NCBI RefSeq assembly: GCF_000737595.1
Contig: NZ_CP006271.1
Coordinates: 1,488,001-1,552,000 of the forward strand
Origin: Synechococcus sp. KORDI-52
Lineage (GTDB): Bacteria > Cyanobacteriota > Cyanobacteriia > PCC-6307 > Cyanobiaceae
Reading direction: 5' to 3'
DNA: 64,000 bases
The stretch's first letter is position 1, and each line of letters starts with the position of its first letter. Made by a program: the position numbers and the translations under genes. Shown one piece after another: positions 8,679 to 17,505 of the stretch. A model generated the notes under the pieces. The model was given only the letters and a program-made list of their open reading frames with translations. It ran no database searches and was not told the DNA's origin.

Positions 8679-9574
8679 GCAAGTACAGCGCCATCCCTCC
8701 CGCCGAGCGACTGCCGGACTGGCTGCGGCGGCCTATCGGCAATGCCTCTGAGTTGGAGCGGGTGCAGGGGCTGGTGAAGCAGAACCGCCTCCACACCATC
8801 TGTGAGGAGGGGCGCTGCCCCAACCGCGGCGAGTGCTACGCCGCTGGTACGGCGACGTTTCTGTTGGGCGGCTCGATCTGCACCCGCAGTTGTGCCTTCT
8901 GTCAGGTGGACAAGGGCCAGGCCCCGATGCCGGTGGATGCCGCGGAAGCCGAGCGGGTGGCCGATGCGGTGGAAGCGATGCAGCTCCGTTATGTGGTGCT
9001 CACGGCGGTGGCCCGCGACGATCTCGCCGATCACGGCGCCAGTCTGTTCACCAGCACCATGGCGGCGATCCGCGCTCGCAATCCGCTGATCGCCCTTGAG
9101 GTGCTCACCCCCGATTTCTGGGGGGGCGTGGCGGATCAGGCGCGAGCGGTGACGGCTCAACGGGAGCGGCTGACTACGGTGCTGCAGGCTCAGCCGGTGT
9201 GCTTCAACCACAATCTGGAAACAGTGCAGCGGCTGCAGGGGGAGGTGCGCCGCGGTGCAACCTATGAACGATCCCTGGGTTTACTGGCGGCTGCCCGTGA
9301 GCTGGCGCCGGAGATCCCCACCAAAAGTGGCCTGATGCTTGGCCTGGGGGAGACCCGCGATGAAGTGATCGCCACCCTTCAAGATCTCCGCAGTGTGGAT
9401 TGCCAACGGATCACCCTGGGGCAGTATCTGCGCCCCTCGCTGGAGCACATTACGGTGGCCCGCTACTGGACGCCGCAGGAGTTCGATGAGCTGGCGGATG
9501 TGGCCCGAGAGCTGGGCTTTGCCCAGGTGCGCAGTGGCCCGCTGGTGCGCAGCAGCTATCACGCCGCCGACTGA
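8675..9574 (+). CDS. lipA: Lipoyl synthase
   Basis: A 299-residue radical-SAM enzyme that inserts two sulfurs into protein-bound octanoyl groups. Both iron-sulfur sites are visible: the auxiliary cluster cysteines Cys43, Cys48 and Cys54, and the radical-SAM CxxxCxxC at Cys69, Cys73 and Cys76. The family motif [10 protein letters not shown] is present near residue 211. Translational overlap with recR (ATGA) suggests one operon. Its 3' end overlaps the next, leftward gene by 16 bases. Marine cyanobacteria can carry more than one lipA; only this copy is visible. Confidence 0.95.
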   Translation: MSKYSAIPPAERLPDWLRRPIGNASELERVQGLVKQNRLHTICEEGRCPNRGECYAAGTATFLLGGSICTRSCAFCQVDKGQAPMPVDAAEAERVADAVEAMQLRYVVLTAVARDDLADHGASLFTSTMAAIRARNPLIALEVLTPDFWGGVADQARAVTAQRERLTTVLQAQPVCFNHNLETVQRLQGEVRRGATYERSLGLLAAARELAPEIPTKSGLMLGLGETRDEVIATLQDLRSVDCQRITLGQYLRPSLEHITVARYWTPQEFDELADVARELGFAQVRSGPLVRSSYHAAD

Positions 9575-10056
9575 CGCCAGCTCCGCAGACTGCGCTCCAG
9601 CACGGTGGAAAGATCACCACTCATCAGGGCCCCGGCGCCGCCCCAGACCATGCGCAGGGGCAGATCCCAGAGCGCTGCTTCCACATCGCGGGATTTGCTG
9701 AAGCCGCGTTGGCGGAAGTAGCGCACCAGCCGGCGGTGCTGTTGTTCGTCGTCGCGGATGGCCAGCAATCGGGCCCGTGAGCAGGGGGTAGCCTCCTGGG
9801 CCCAGGCCATGGTGGCGGCCCAGATCAGATCACCCACACCCGCAGGCGCTGTCGGCATCACCCGCATGGTGTCGAGCTGCAGGCCGGTGGCGGCGGGATA
9901 GGCCCATCCTTTCATTTCCCCCAGCAGCAGCAGGCTGCCGCTGGCGGCTTGCCGGGCCACCACCAGGCGCAGACTCCACAATCCCAGGGGGCGGCTCACC
10001 TTCAACCTCAGCAGCAGTTCCCGTTTGCGGGCTTCGGCTTCCAGTTGCTCAAGCAT
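9559..10056 (-). CDS. Conserved-looking hypothetical, possible GNAT-like fold
   Basis: A 165-residue basic protein. The centre resembles an acetyltransferase core: a strand-rich N-terminal half and the block [18 protein letters not shown] followed by YFRQRGF, like the acetyl-CoA loop and helix of some GNAT proteins. The match is weak and is only my reading. The start overlaps the stop of the GST-DUF952 gene by eight bases, so the two are probably translated together. No signal peptide or membrane segment. Confidence 0.75.
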   Translation of the reverse strand: MLEQLEAEARKRELLLRLKVSRPLGLWSLRLVVARQAASGSLLLLGEMKGWAYPAATGLQLDTMRVMPTAPAGVGDLIWAATMAWAQEATPCSRARLLAIRDDEQQHRRLVRYFRQRGFSKSRDVEAALWDLPLRMVWGGAGALMSGDLSTVLERSLRSWRQSAA

Positions 10057-11035
10057 TGATCGGGATCTGGCCGTTGTTCATGGTGCTTACCGAGCGCACC
10101 GCCTTCAGCGGTAGCTGCCCGTAGAGATGGGGGAACAGTTCGCCGCTGGGGATGGCATCGGCCCGCAGGGGGGCGTTCACAGTGGCGGGATCAATCTCCA
10201 GCAGCAGCACCTCGCCAGCGTCGGTGTAGAACCGCTCAAAGGTGGCCTTCACCTGCTCCTTCCAGGAGCAGTGGATGAAGCCCACCTGCTCCAAGCTCAT
10301 TCCCCGGGTGGAGATGCGGTAGCTGCCGCTGGCCTGGGCGGCCTGCCAGTCGGCCTTGAGGGCCAGGTGAAACAGGGGTTGATCCAGGGGCACCGCCACG
10401 GCATCGGCGGGGAAGTGGTGTTGTTGTCCCCCGGCACTCCAGGGGTCGGCCCGCTGCATCAGCCGCTCGAAGCGGGGATCCTCAAGGAAATGCTGGAGCC
10501 AGTGGCGCAGGGCCTCCAGGGTGTTGTCGTTGTCGAATCCCTCGGGATCGGCGATGCGCCACTGCCGCACGAACGGCCAGAGGGCGGCATCCGCCAGCGA
10601 GCAGTGCTCGCCCAGCAGCCAGCCCTGATCAGCGATCCTCTGGTTCCAGCAGTGCAGGATCGCCAGCCCGGCGGCGCGTTGCTCTTCTTTCTTGGTGCCG
10701 GGGTAGCGATCGTTGTATTTGAACCGGTCCAGATGATGTTTGAAAGTGCCGTCGTTCTGCTCGATCAGTGCTGAGGCATCGCCGGCGTTGCTCAGCTCGC
10801 GAGGGTCCGCCTGATCAAGGGCCCAGTGCATCACCGCCAGGCTTTCCTCGATCACATTGCCGTCCGGCAGCACCAACACGGGCACGGTGCCCTTGGGGGA
10901 GACCGTCAACATCTCAGCCGGTTTGGCCTTCAGTGCGATCTCTCGCCACTGAACCAACAGTCCTGCCTCCAGCAGGGCCCAGCGGGCGCGCATGGCGTAG
11001 GGGCAGCGGCGAAAGCTGTAGAGGATCGGCAGCAC
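10049..11035 (-). CDS. Glutathione S-transferase fused to a DUF952 domain
   Basis: A 328-residue fusion. Residues about 1-215 are a GST: a thioredoxin-like half (LYSFRRCPYAMRARWALL, GTVPVLVLPDG, ESLAVMHW), then an all-helical half. Residues about 232-320 match DUF952 (PLFHLA, GFIHCSWKEQV, FPHLYGQLPL). GST activity on small electrophiles is plausible; the DUF952 role is unknown. I start at GTG 11035, directly before the first GST strand; the open frame continues to 11158 but that part is not domain-like. It precedes the 9559-10056 gene with an eight-base overlap. Confidence 0.88.
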   Translation of the reverse strand: MLPILYSFRRCPYAMRARWALLEAGLLVQWREIALKAKPAEMLTVSPKGTVPVLVLPDGNVIEESLAVMHWALDQADPRELSNAGDASALIEQNDGTFKHHLDRFKYNDRYPGTKKEEQRAAGLAILHCWNQRIADQGWLLGEHCSLADAALWPFVRQWRIADPEGFDNDNTLEALRHWLQHFLEDPRFERLMQRADPWSAGGQQHHFPADAVAVPLDQPLFHLALKADWQAAQASGSYRISTRGMSLEQVGFIHCSWKEQVKATFERFYTDAGEVLLLEIDPATVNAPLRADAIPSGELFPHLYGQLPLKAVRSVSTMNNGQIPINA

Positions 11036-11084
11036 GGCATCGGGGTGGTCCCTGGCAGGGATTGTCCGATGCTGCCTGCACGCC

Positions 11085-12053
11085 TCAGGCCTGCTGCCGC
11101 TCGATGTTGTGTTGATCGATCTGGCGTTGCCGCATGGCGAAGCGTTCCCGGTCGGCATCGCTGAAGCGATCCACGCAGTGCACGCACTGCACCCCCTTGA
11201 TGTAGCTCGGCAGCTCGCGTTGTTCGGCTGAAACCGGCAGGCCGCAGGCGTGGCAAAGGCTGTGCTCTCCAGGTTCCAGCCGGTGGTTCAACGCCACCCG
11301 TTGATCAAAAACAAAGCACTCCCCTTGCCAGCGGCTCTCGGCTTCCGGAACCTGCTCGAGGTACTTGAGGATGCCGCCGCGCAGGTGGTGCACCTCCCCG
11401 AAACCCTGTTGCTGCAGGTAGCTGCTGGCTTTTTCGCAGCGGATCCCGCCCGTGCAGAACATGGCGATGCGCTTGCTGCCCTGCTGTTCGATCAGGGGAC
11501 GCAGCGTTGTCTCTGCCCATTGTGGAAAGTCGCGGAAGCTCTCGGTGCTGGGGTCGATGGCCCCCTCGAACGTGCCGATCGCCGTTTCGTAGCTGTTGCG
11601 GGTGTCAATCACCAGGGTGTCGGGATCATCCACCAGGGCATTCCAGTGTTGGGGTTCCACGTAGGTACCCACACTGCCCCGGGGGTCCACGCTGGCCATG
11701 CCGATGGTCACGATCTCCTTTTTGCGGCGAGCCTTGAAGCGGCGGAACACCGGTTTTTCGGCCCAGCTGCGCTTCACCTCGAGCCGGGCATAGTGGTTGT
11801 CGCCCAGATCCAACGAGGCGCGCAGGTGATCAAGCACCGCATCAACGCCCTTCTCTGGTCCGCTGATCGTGCCGTTCACCCCTTCATGGGCCACCAACAC
11901 TGATCCGAGCACGCTGCCTTCGTGAGCCAGGGTCGGCAAGCGGGTCAGCAACGCCTCCCGACGCTCGTTATCCAGGGGCGTGAAGGCATAAAACGCGGCC
12001 ACCAAGAGTCGGCTGTTCTTCGCCAGCACAGGCTCCGGGCTGCTCGGGTTCAC
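11085..12053 (-). CDS. trhO: tRNA uridine(34) hydroxylase, rhodanese family
   Basis: A 322-residue TrhO/YceA-type enzyme that hydroxylates U34 of tRNA anticodons. An N-terminal ferredoxin-like region (AHEGVNGTISG) is followed by a rhodanese domain with the active-site loop CTGGIRCEK. A C-terminal Cys-rich segment (CHACGLPVS, VQCVHCVDRF) may bind zinc. The neighbouring leftward genes are spaced, not overlapping, so operon membership is unclear. Confidence 0.92.
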   Translation of the reverse strand: MNPSSPEPVLAKNSRLLVAAFYAFTPLDNERREALLTRLPTLAHEGSVLGSVLVAHEGVNGTISGPEKGVDAVLDHLRASLDLGDNHYARLEVKRSWAEKPVFRRFKARRKKEIVTIGMASVDPRGSVGTYVEPQHWNALVDDPDTLVIDTRNSYETAIGTFEGAIDPSTESFRDFPQWAETTLRPLIEQQGSKRIAMFCTGGIRCEKASSYLQQQGFGEVHHLRGGILKYLEQVPEAESRWQGECFVFDQRVALNHRLEPGEHSLCHACGLPVSAEQRELPSYIKGVQCVHCVDRFSDADRERFAMRQRQIDQHNIERQQA

Positions 12054-12111
12054 GATGCACCAGCTTCAAGACCCCTCCAGCCTGCATCAGGACGGTAAAG
12101 GGCTCGTCTCT

Positions 12112-12237
12112 TCAGGCTTTTCGTTTGATGAGCACCGAAGCAGGTCGCAGTGGACACGCCAGGGCATGGAAGGGCTTGTGCCCCCCCTCAAAGATGAGGC
12201 TTCCCATGGGTTGAGCGTTGGAGCTGTCGATTTTCAT
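12112..12237 (-). CDS. Candidate 41-residue protein
   Basis: A short frame from ATG 12237, starting MKIDSSNAQPMG and ending VLIKRKA. A weak Shine-Dalgarno (AGAGG) lies about nine bases upstream. The composition looks protein-like, with an acidic start and a basic end, but no family or membrane segment can be named. Included because the 750-base stretch 12054-12803 otherwise has no gene. Confidence 0.35.
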   Translation of the reverse strand: MKIDSSNAQPMGSLIFEGGHKPFHALACPLRPASVLIKRKA

Positions 12238-12378
12238 GGCTGAGCCTCTGACCCATCCGGTGTAGCTCAACAGAGACGGCACCCACAATGAGTCTTCTTG
12301 CAGTGGTCTGGTCGGCCTTGGAGTTGAGTGGATTCAAGAACCTGCTCGAGCTTGGTGGCCCTTGAGCCCGGTCAGTTC

Positions 12379-12486
12379 TCACAGACGGCGATGGTGATGA
12401 CGCTCCCGGTCGTCTTTGATGACCTCAAGGATCACCGACAGAACAAACAGGCCAAACAGTGATGGAAGGATGATGGGATCAATCAC
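12379..12486 (-). CDS. Candidate 35-residue single-span membrane protein
   Basis: A short frame from GTG 12486. Residues about 3-22 form one hydrophobic helix (IILPSLFGLFVLSVILEVI) followed by a charged tail with DDRERHHHRRL. A single helix with a positive tail fits a small membrane peptide such as a photosynthetic or transporter subunit. The ribosome-binding site is weak and the gene is short, so confidence is moderate. Confidence 0.45.
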   Translation of the reverse strand: MIDPIILPSLFGLFVLSVILEVIKDDRERHHHRRL

Positions 12487-12803
12487 GGCTTCTCATCGGA
12501 GGTCTGTTTCCGGTCTAGCCCTGCGCCGGGCCTCCTCATGTGACAGTGGAAGGATTGTTACAAGGGTCTGCTGGTCAGCCTTTGCCTCTCGTCGTTCAAG
12601 CCATCTCGATTCAGCGTTCACCCACGTGATGGAGATGGTTTGACGTCGATCCGATTCGAACGTTCTGAGATCCGATCAAGGCCTGGTTGGTTGCTGTCTA
12701 AGCATTCATCCTGAGTGGCCTAGTGGTCGATGCCATCCGGACCCAGCACCTCGTAGAGGGCTGGGGCTGGCTGTTCACCCTTCGCCCCAACCAGCACAGC
12801 TGG
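12487..12803. other. Intergenic stretch with nothing recognised
   Basis: About 317 bases between the candidate micro-ORF and the bioB stop. I saw no clear gene, hairpin terminator, tRNA or repeat. A TTCGAA at about 12655 resembles a tRNA T-loop but has no matching cloverleaf. Confidence 0.5.
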
Positions 12804-13799
12804 TTAGGGGGGAGAGCAACTGGCGGCAGAGGCTTCCTCGTTCTGCCAGTTGGCCGTGACTCCGGCATCGGCGAGAAGTTGGCGGTCGGCTTCCACATCC
12901 GGATTGCCCGTCGTGAGCAGAACATCGCCATAGAAAATCGAATCGGCACCGGCTTGGAGGCAGAGGATCTGGGCTTCCCGGCTCATCGATGCACGTCCAG
13001 CGCTCAAACGCACCCGCGCACGGGGCATCAGGATTCTGGCGGTCGCCACCATCCGCACCAGCTCAAGTGGTTCGAATGGAGCTTGGTCCTCCAATTTGGT
13101 GCCCTCCACTGCCACCAGTCCGTTCACCGGCACGCTTTCGGGGTGGGGGGTCATGCTGGCCAGCACCTGCAGCATCGAGGCCCGATCCCGCAGGGTTTCG
13201 CCCATGCCGATGATGCCGCCGCAGCAGAGCGTGACACCTGCATTTCGAACCCGTTGCAGGGTCTCCAGGCGTTCCTGATACGTGCGAGTGGAGATGATCC
13301 GGTCGTAGTGCTCGGGGCTGGTGTCCAGGTTGTGGTTGTAGGCCGTCAGCCCGGCATCGGCCAACCGTTTCGCCTGTTGATCAGTGAGCATCCCGGCGGT
13401 CACGCAGGCTTCCATTCCCATGCCGCGAACGCCCCGCACCATTTCGAGCATCGCTTCAAAGGGGGCGCCGTCGCGGATCTCCCGCCAGGCCCAGCCCATG
13501 CAGAAGCGGTCAGCGCCGGCCTCCTTGGCGGCATGGGCGCGCTGCAGCACCGGTTCCACCTGCATCTGTGCTTCGAATGCCGTGATGTCACTGCTGTTGT
13601 GGATCGATTGGGAGCAATAGGCGCAATCCTCTTCGCAGCCACCGGTTTTCACGCTCAGCAGTGAGGCCAGCTGAACGTGATAGCCCGGATTGGCTTCCCG
13701 ATGCACGGTCTGTGCACGCCAGAGCAGCTCCATCAAAGGGAGCTCCAGCAGCGTCTGGATCTCCTCCGTGGTCCAGTCGTGGCGAATGCAGAGCGTCAT
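12804..13799 (-). CDS. bioB: Biotin synthase
   Basis: A 331-residue radical-SAM enzyme converting dethiobiotin to biotin. The CxxxCxxC motif is Cys55, Cys59 and Cys62, preceded by SVKTGGC; YNHNLDT and [10 protein letters not shown] are further family blocks. ATG 13799 overlaps the uppS stop by four bases (ATGA), which fixes the start; upstream open sequence is not BioB-like. It is the last gene of a leftward run with uppS and cdaA. No other biotin gene lies nearby. Confidence 0.96.
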   Translation of the reverse strand: MTLCIRHDWTTEEIQTLLELPLMELLWRAQTVHREANPGYHVQLASLLSVKTGGCEEDCAYCSQSIHNSSDITAFEAQMQVEPVLQRAHAAKEAGADRFCMGWAWREIRDGAPFEAMLEMVRGVRGMGMEACVTAGMLTDQQAKRLADAGLTAYNHNLDTSPEHYDRIISTRTYQERLETLQRVRNAGVTLCCGGIIGMGETLRDRASMLQVLASMTPHPESVPVNGLVAVEGTKLEDQAPFEPLELVRMVATARILMPRARVRLSAGRASMSREAQILCLQAGADSIFYGDVLLTTGNPDVEADRQLLADAGVTANWQNEEASAASCSPP

Positions 13800-14578
13800 G
13801 GGCTGATCGGATCGAGGCCACCGAAGCGGCGGTTGCGGCGTTGGAAATCGAGCAGGGCCTCTTTCAACGCCATGGCATTGAAGTCGGGCCACAGCACATC
13901 GGTGACGTGGATCTCCGCGTAAGCCAGCTGCCAGAGCAGAAAATTGCTGATGCGGTGTTCACCACTGGTGCGGATCAACAGATCGGGATCCTGCTCCCCA
14001 GCGGTGAACAATTCGGCTCCGATGCTGTTCTCGTCGATGTCGTCGGGATCGAGTTCCCCTGCCGCAGCGCGTCGGGCCAGGCGCTGAGCGGCCAGCACCA
14101 GTTCCCGTCGTCCGCCGTAGTTGGTGCACACGTTGAAGTGAATGCCTGTGTTGGATGCAGTGCTGGTCGTGGCCTCGGCGATCAACTGCTGCAATTTCTG
14201 GGGCAGGGCTTCCAGATCACCAAGAAACCGGATACGCACCTGCTCCGCTTCCAGGGCCTTGAGTTCGGCCTGCAGGACCCGTTCGAACAGGGTCATCAGG
14301 AAATTCACTTCCTCCCCCGGGCGTGACCAGTTCTCCGTGGAGAAGGCGTAGGCCGTCAAGGCCTGGATGCCCCAGTCGCTGCAGAGCCGCAGGGTGGATT
14401 TCAGAGCTTCGACGCCAGCACGGTGCCCCATCATCCGGGGCAAACCACGTGATTCGGCCCAGCGACCGTTGCCATCCATGATCAAGGCAACGTGCTGCGG
14501 CAGCCGGTCAGGATCGAGGTTCGCTGGAGGTAGCGAACGATCGGTCCTGTCAGTGCCGGTGGCCGGAGGGCGGCTCAA
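13796..14578 (-). CDS. uppS: Isoprenyl transferase (undecaprenyl diphosphate synthase)
   Basis: A 260-residue cis-prenyltransferase that makes the C55 lipid carrier for peptidoglycan and surface glycans. Key signatures: [10 protein letters not shown] with the catalytic Asp, STENWSRP, and the C-terminal [15 protein letters not shown]. It overlaps cdaA upstream and bioB downstream by four bases each, so the three are probably translationally coupled. Cell-wall precursor supply next to a c-di-AMP enzyme is a suggestive pairing. Confidence 0.96.
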   Translation of the reverse strand: MSRPPATGTDRTDRSLPPANLDPDRLPQHVALIMDGNGRWAESRGLPRMMGHRAGVEALKSTLRLCSDWGIQALTAYAFSTENWSRPGEEVNFLMTLFERVLQAELKALEAEQVRIRFLGDLEALPQKLQQLIAEATTSTASNTGIHFNVCTNYGGRRELVLAAQRLARRAAAGELDPDDIDENSIGAELFTAGEQDPDLLIRTSGEHRISNFLLWQLAYAEIHVTDVLWPDFNAMALKEALLDFQRRNRRFGGLDPISP

Positions 14579-15405
14579 GACAGCGATTCGGACGAAGCAT
14601 TACCCACCGTACGTCGTGCCGGCGGCATCGATTCAGCAGTACTGAAAAGCTCCTGCAGCAATTCCTTGAGGCGTGAACTGGTGATCGGTCGTTCCAGCTT
14701 GCCCTGGTTCGCTAGCGACAGCGTCCCGGTTTCTTCCGACACCACGATGCAGATGCAGCGATCGAAACGTTCGGTGATGCCGAGGGCCGCTAGATGACGG
14801 GTGCCGAAACGGCTCACGCTGTGCCTCGACAGAGGAAGAATCACCCCTGCCGACTCGATTCGATTGCCCCGCACCAGCACCGCACCGTCGTGGAGGGGCG
14901 TGTCGGCGGCAAACAGGTTGAGCATCAGCTCGCGACTCAGCACAGCACCAATGGGAATGCCGGGATTGAGAAAGTCCTCAGGCCTCAGGTCGCTTCCCAG
15001 GTCCACCACGATCAAGGCCCCACGTCGCAGCTGCGACAGGCGGCCTGCGGCCTCGGTGATCTGGTTGACGGTGCCCGCCGAAGCGCGGAACTCTTTCTGG
15101 GGATTGCCCAATAACACGGCCAGACGACCGGTCCCCAGGAGCTCCATCAACCGACGCAGCTCCCCTTGCCAAAGGATGGCCAGAGACAGCGAACAGGCCA
15201 TGACGAGCGCGTCGACCAGCTTTGTGGTGAGAGGCAGGTTTGCGAAGCGCTGGACAAACCAGGCCATCGCCACCAGAAACAACCAGCCACGAAGCAGCCA
15301 GAGGGTGCGCTGTTCGTTGACACGCGAGAACAGAAGAAAGCCGATGGAGGAGGCAAAGAGGATGTCGAGCACCAGGCGCGGATCCACCACCGCCATCACG
15401 TTCAC
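14575..15405 (-). CDS. cdaA: Diadenylate cyclase (CdaA/DacA type)
   Basis: A 276-residue membrane enzyme joining two ATP into cyclic di-AMP, a messenger for osmotic, potassium and cell-wall control. Three hydrophobic helices fill residues about 10-80. The DisA_N catalytic domain follows, with the DGA motif at residues 173-175 (LHDGAVL) and GTRH at 201-204. It overlaps uppS by four bases. The start codon sits just before the first helix. Its product could also act on the antiporter near 4-6 kb, but this is not shown. Confidence 0.93.
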   Translation of the reverse strand: MNVMAVVDPRLVLDILFASSIGFLLFSRVNEQRTLWLLRGWLFLVAMAWFVQRFANLPLTTKLVDALVMACSLSLAILWQGELRRLMELLGTGRLAVLLGNPQKEFRASAGTVNQITEAAGRLSQLRRGALIVVDLGSDLRPEDFLNPGIPIGAVLSRELMLNLFAADTPLHDGAVLVRGNRIESAGVILPLSRHSVSRFGTRHLAALGITERFDRCICIVVSEETGTLSLANQGKLERPITSSRLKELLQELFSTAESMPPARRTVGNASSESLS

Positions 15406-15427
15406 TCAGCCCTTTGCACCGCTGATC

Positions 15428-16807
15428 TCAACGTACCGCGTTGAATCGTTCCGGCAAAACGTCGTAGCGCAGCAGGTCATCCGGCTGCTCCCGTTTCTGC
15501 ACCAGCTCCGCTGACCCTTCGTGCACCAGAACTGCAGCGGGCCTTGGGATCCGGTTGTAGTTCGAACTCATCGAGGCGTTGTAGGCACCGGTGGCAAACA
15601 CAGCGACAACGTCTCCGCTCTCAGTGGTGGGCAGGGGAAGGTCCTTGAGCAGTACATCGCCCGACTCACAGTGTTTGCCCACCAGGTTCACGCTTTCGTC
15701 TGTGTTGGCCAGGGGTCGATCGGCCAGGCAGCAGGTGTAGAGCGATTGGTAGGTGATGGGGCGGGGGTTGTCGCTCATGCCACCGTCGATGGCCACGTAA
15801 GTACGCACGTTGGGGATCGTTTTGCGCGAACCAACCGTGTAGAGGGTCACCCCAGCGGTCGCCACCAGGGAGCGCCCCGGTTCACACATCAACCGTGGCA
15901 ATTCGAGCCCACGCTCACGGCAGGCCTCAGTGACGGCTTCGGACACCACCTGGATCCACTGCTCAATGCTCGGCGGATCATCGGATTCCACGTAGCGAAT
16001 GCCAAGACCGCCCCCGATGTTGAGGTCGGTCACGGGATGGCCGAGATCGCGGGCCAGCTTCATTTTATCGGCCATGACTGCGGCCAGATCCCGGTGGGGT
16101 TCGAGTTCAAAGATCTGGGATCCGATGTGGGCGTGCAGGCCGGTGAGTCGAGCCCAGGGTTGTCCGACCAGGCTGCGCAGCACCGGCTCCACCTGTTCGG
16201 GATCAAAGCCGAACTTGCTGTCCAGGTGTCCCGTGCGGATGTATTCGTGCGTATGGCACTCGATGCCGGGGGTAAAGCGCAGCATCAGGCGTGCCGGTGG
16301 CTTCTCTGTGGGCACCAGCTGGGCCAGGCGATCGAGATCGTGTTGGTTATCCACCACGATCGTGACGTTGTTGGCGTAGGCGAGCAGCAGTTCATCGTCG
16401 GATTTGTTGTTGCCGTGCAGCACCATTCGCTCCCCGGGCATCCCTCCCCGCAGCGCCGTCAGCAGTTCACCGGCGGAAACAGCATCCAGGCCCAAGCCCT
16501 CGGAGGCCACCAGGCTGCTCATCACCAGGGAGCTGTTGGCCTTGGAGGCATAGATCGGCAGCGACGGACCTGAGTAGTGCTTGTCAAGGGCCTGGCGGTA
16601 GGCCCTGCAGGTCGCCCGTACGGTCGCCTCGTCCAAGACGTACAACGGTGTGCCGTAACGCTTCGCCAGATCGCTGAGATGGCACCCCCCTACCACCAGG
16701 CGGTCGGAACCGTCGAGTTCGGTGGTGATCGGTGTCAGGTTGCGGTTGGGGCTCGCCGTGTCCCGGTTGACCTCAAAGGGCCGTTGACTGGTGATGGTTG
16801 GGGTCAC
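15428..16807 (-). CDS. lysA: Diaminopimelate decarboxylase
   Basis: A 459-residue PLP enzyme of the alanine-racemase-fold family producing lysine from meso-diaminopimelate. The PLP lysine lies in YASKANSS; the glycine loop GGGLGIRY, HAHIGSQI and CEPGRSLVA are conserved, and the C-terminal CESGD block supplies the cross-subunit active-site cysteine. The GTG start at 16807 leaves about 40 residues ahead of the first domain strand. It precedes cdaA by 22 bases and may begin the leftward operon. Confidence 0.95.
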   Translation of the reverse strand: MTPTITSQRPFEVNRDTASPNRNLTPITTELDGSDRLVVGGCHLSDLAKRYGTPLYVLDEATVRATCRAYRQALDKHYSGPSLPIYASKANSSLVMSSLVASEGLGLDAVSAGELLTALRGGMPGERMVLHGNNKSDDELLLAYANNVTIVVDNQHDLDRLAQLVPTEKPPARLMLRFTPGIECHTHEYIRTGHLDSKFGFDPEQVEPVLRSLVGQPWARLTGLHAHIGSQIFELEPHRDLAAVMADKMKLARDLGHPVTDLNIGGGLGIRYVESDDPPSIEQWIQVVSEAVTEACRERGLELPRLMCEPGRSLVATAGVTLYTVGSRKTIPNVRTYVAIDGGMSDNPRPITYQSLYTCCLADRPLANTDESVNLVGKHCESGDVLLKDLPLPTTESGDVVAVFATGAYNASMSSNYNRIPRPAAVLVHEGSAELVQKREQPDDLLRYDVLPERFNAVR

Positions 16808-16810
16808 GGA

Positions 16811-17329
16811 GTGGCGGCGTCGGAGGGCAATCTAGGAATCGACCCTGCTGAGGGTGCCTCGACGCCGCGCATCCTGCGTCTGGACCCTTCGTGGCAGCAG
16901 GCCTGTCTGGCTCTGGATCAGCGCGCGCTCAATGGACTGTGGACGGCTGAGCAATGGCACCGTGAGCTGGACGATCCGCGGCGCCTCTGCATGGGTCTTG
17001 TGCACCCCAACACCACCCTGTTGGCGGTGGCCTGCGGGTGGATGGTGGCCGATGAACTGCACATCACTGCTGTGGCCGTGGATCCCGACAGACGTCGCTG
17101 CGGCCATGGAGGTCTGCTTTTGCAAGCACTGTTGCAACGGGCACGACAGCAGGGCGCTGTGCACGCGACTCTCGAGGTGGCAAGCGACAACGTTGCCGCT
17201 TTGGCCCTCTACGCCAGGACCGGTTTCCGCACTGCAGGCACCCGGCCCGGGTACTACTCCGATGGTCGCGATGCCTTTATTCAGTGGTGTCGCATCCCGT
17301 CTCCGCCCTCGTCAACGTCAGTGGGCTGA
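16811..17329 (+). CDS. rimI: GNAT acetyltransferase, RimI-like
   Basis: A 172-residue GNAT protein. Acetyl-CoA binding motif A is visible as VAVDPDRRRCGHGGLLLQ (about residues 88-105), followed by NVAALALYARTGF and the tail GYYSDGRDAFI. RimI acetylates the N-terminus of ribosomal protein S18; in cyanobacteria the specificity is usually unproven. GTG 16811 is chosen because upstream open sequence is antisense to lysA. Only three bases separate it from the lysA start, so the divergent promoters must lie inside coding sequence. Confidence 0.85.
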   Translation: MAASEGNLGIDPAEGASTPRILRLDPSWQQACLALDQRALNGLWTAEQWHRELDDPRRLCMGLVHPNTTLLAVACGWMVADELHITAVAVDPDRRRCGHGGLLLQALLQRARQQGAVHATLEVASDNVAALALYARTGFRTAGTRPGYYSDGRDAFIQWCRIPSPPSSTSVG

Positions 17330-17505
17330 TGTTGTTCGGTTTTCCGTCCGTGGAAGACACAAAAATCAGTGAATCTTGCGGGGTTCATTGTTATTTTTCA
17401 TGCGCTTCAAACCAGTCTCAGACTGGCAAGTGACCGTACAAACCGAACCATCGCAGTGATGCCTTAACCCTGATAGCTTGGTCCCATCACTGCATTGGCC
17501 CAGCG
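17330..17505. promoter_or_regulatory. Leader region of clpC
   Basis: About 176 bases between rimI and clpC. No terminator hairpin or recognised operator is apparent. A GATAGC sequence about 30 bases before the clpC ATG could be a -10 element, but without a good -35 partner this is only a guess. Confidence 0.3.

Noticed and set aside
12416-12643. A 75-residue rightward open frame
   Set aside because: It is antisense to the better 35-residue membrane candidate and has a composition like shadow frames.
12640-12670. TTCGAA sequence like a tRNA T-loop
   Set aside because: No matching stems or CCA-side acceptor could be folded around it.
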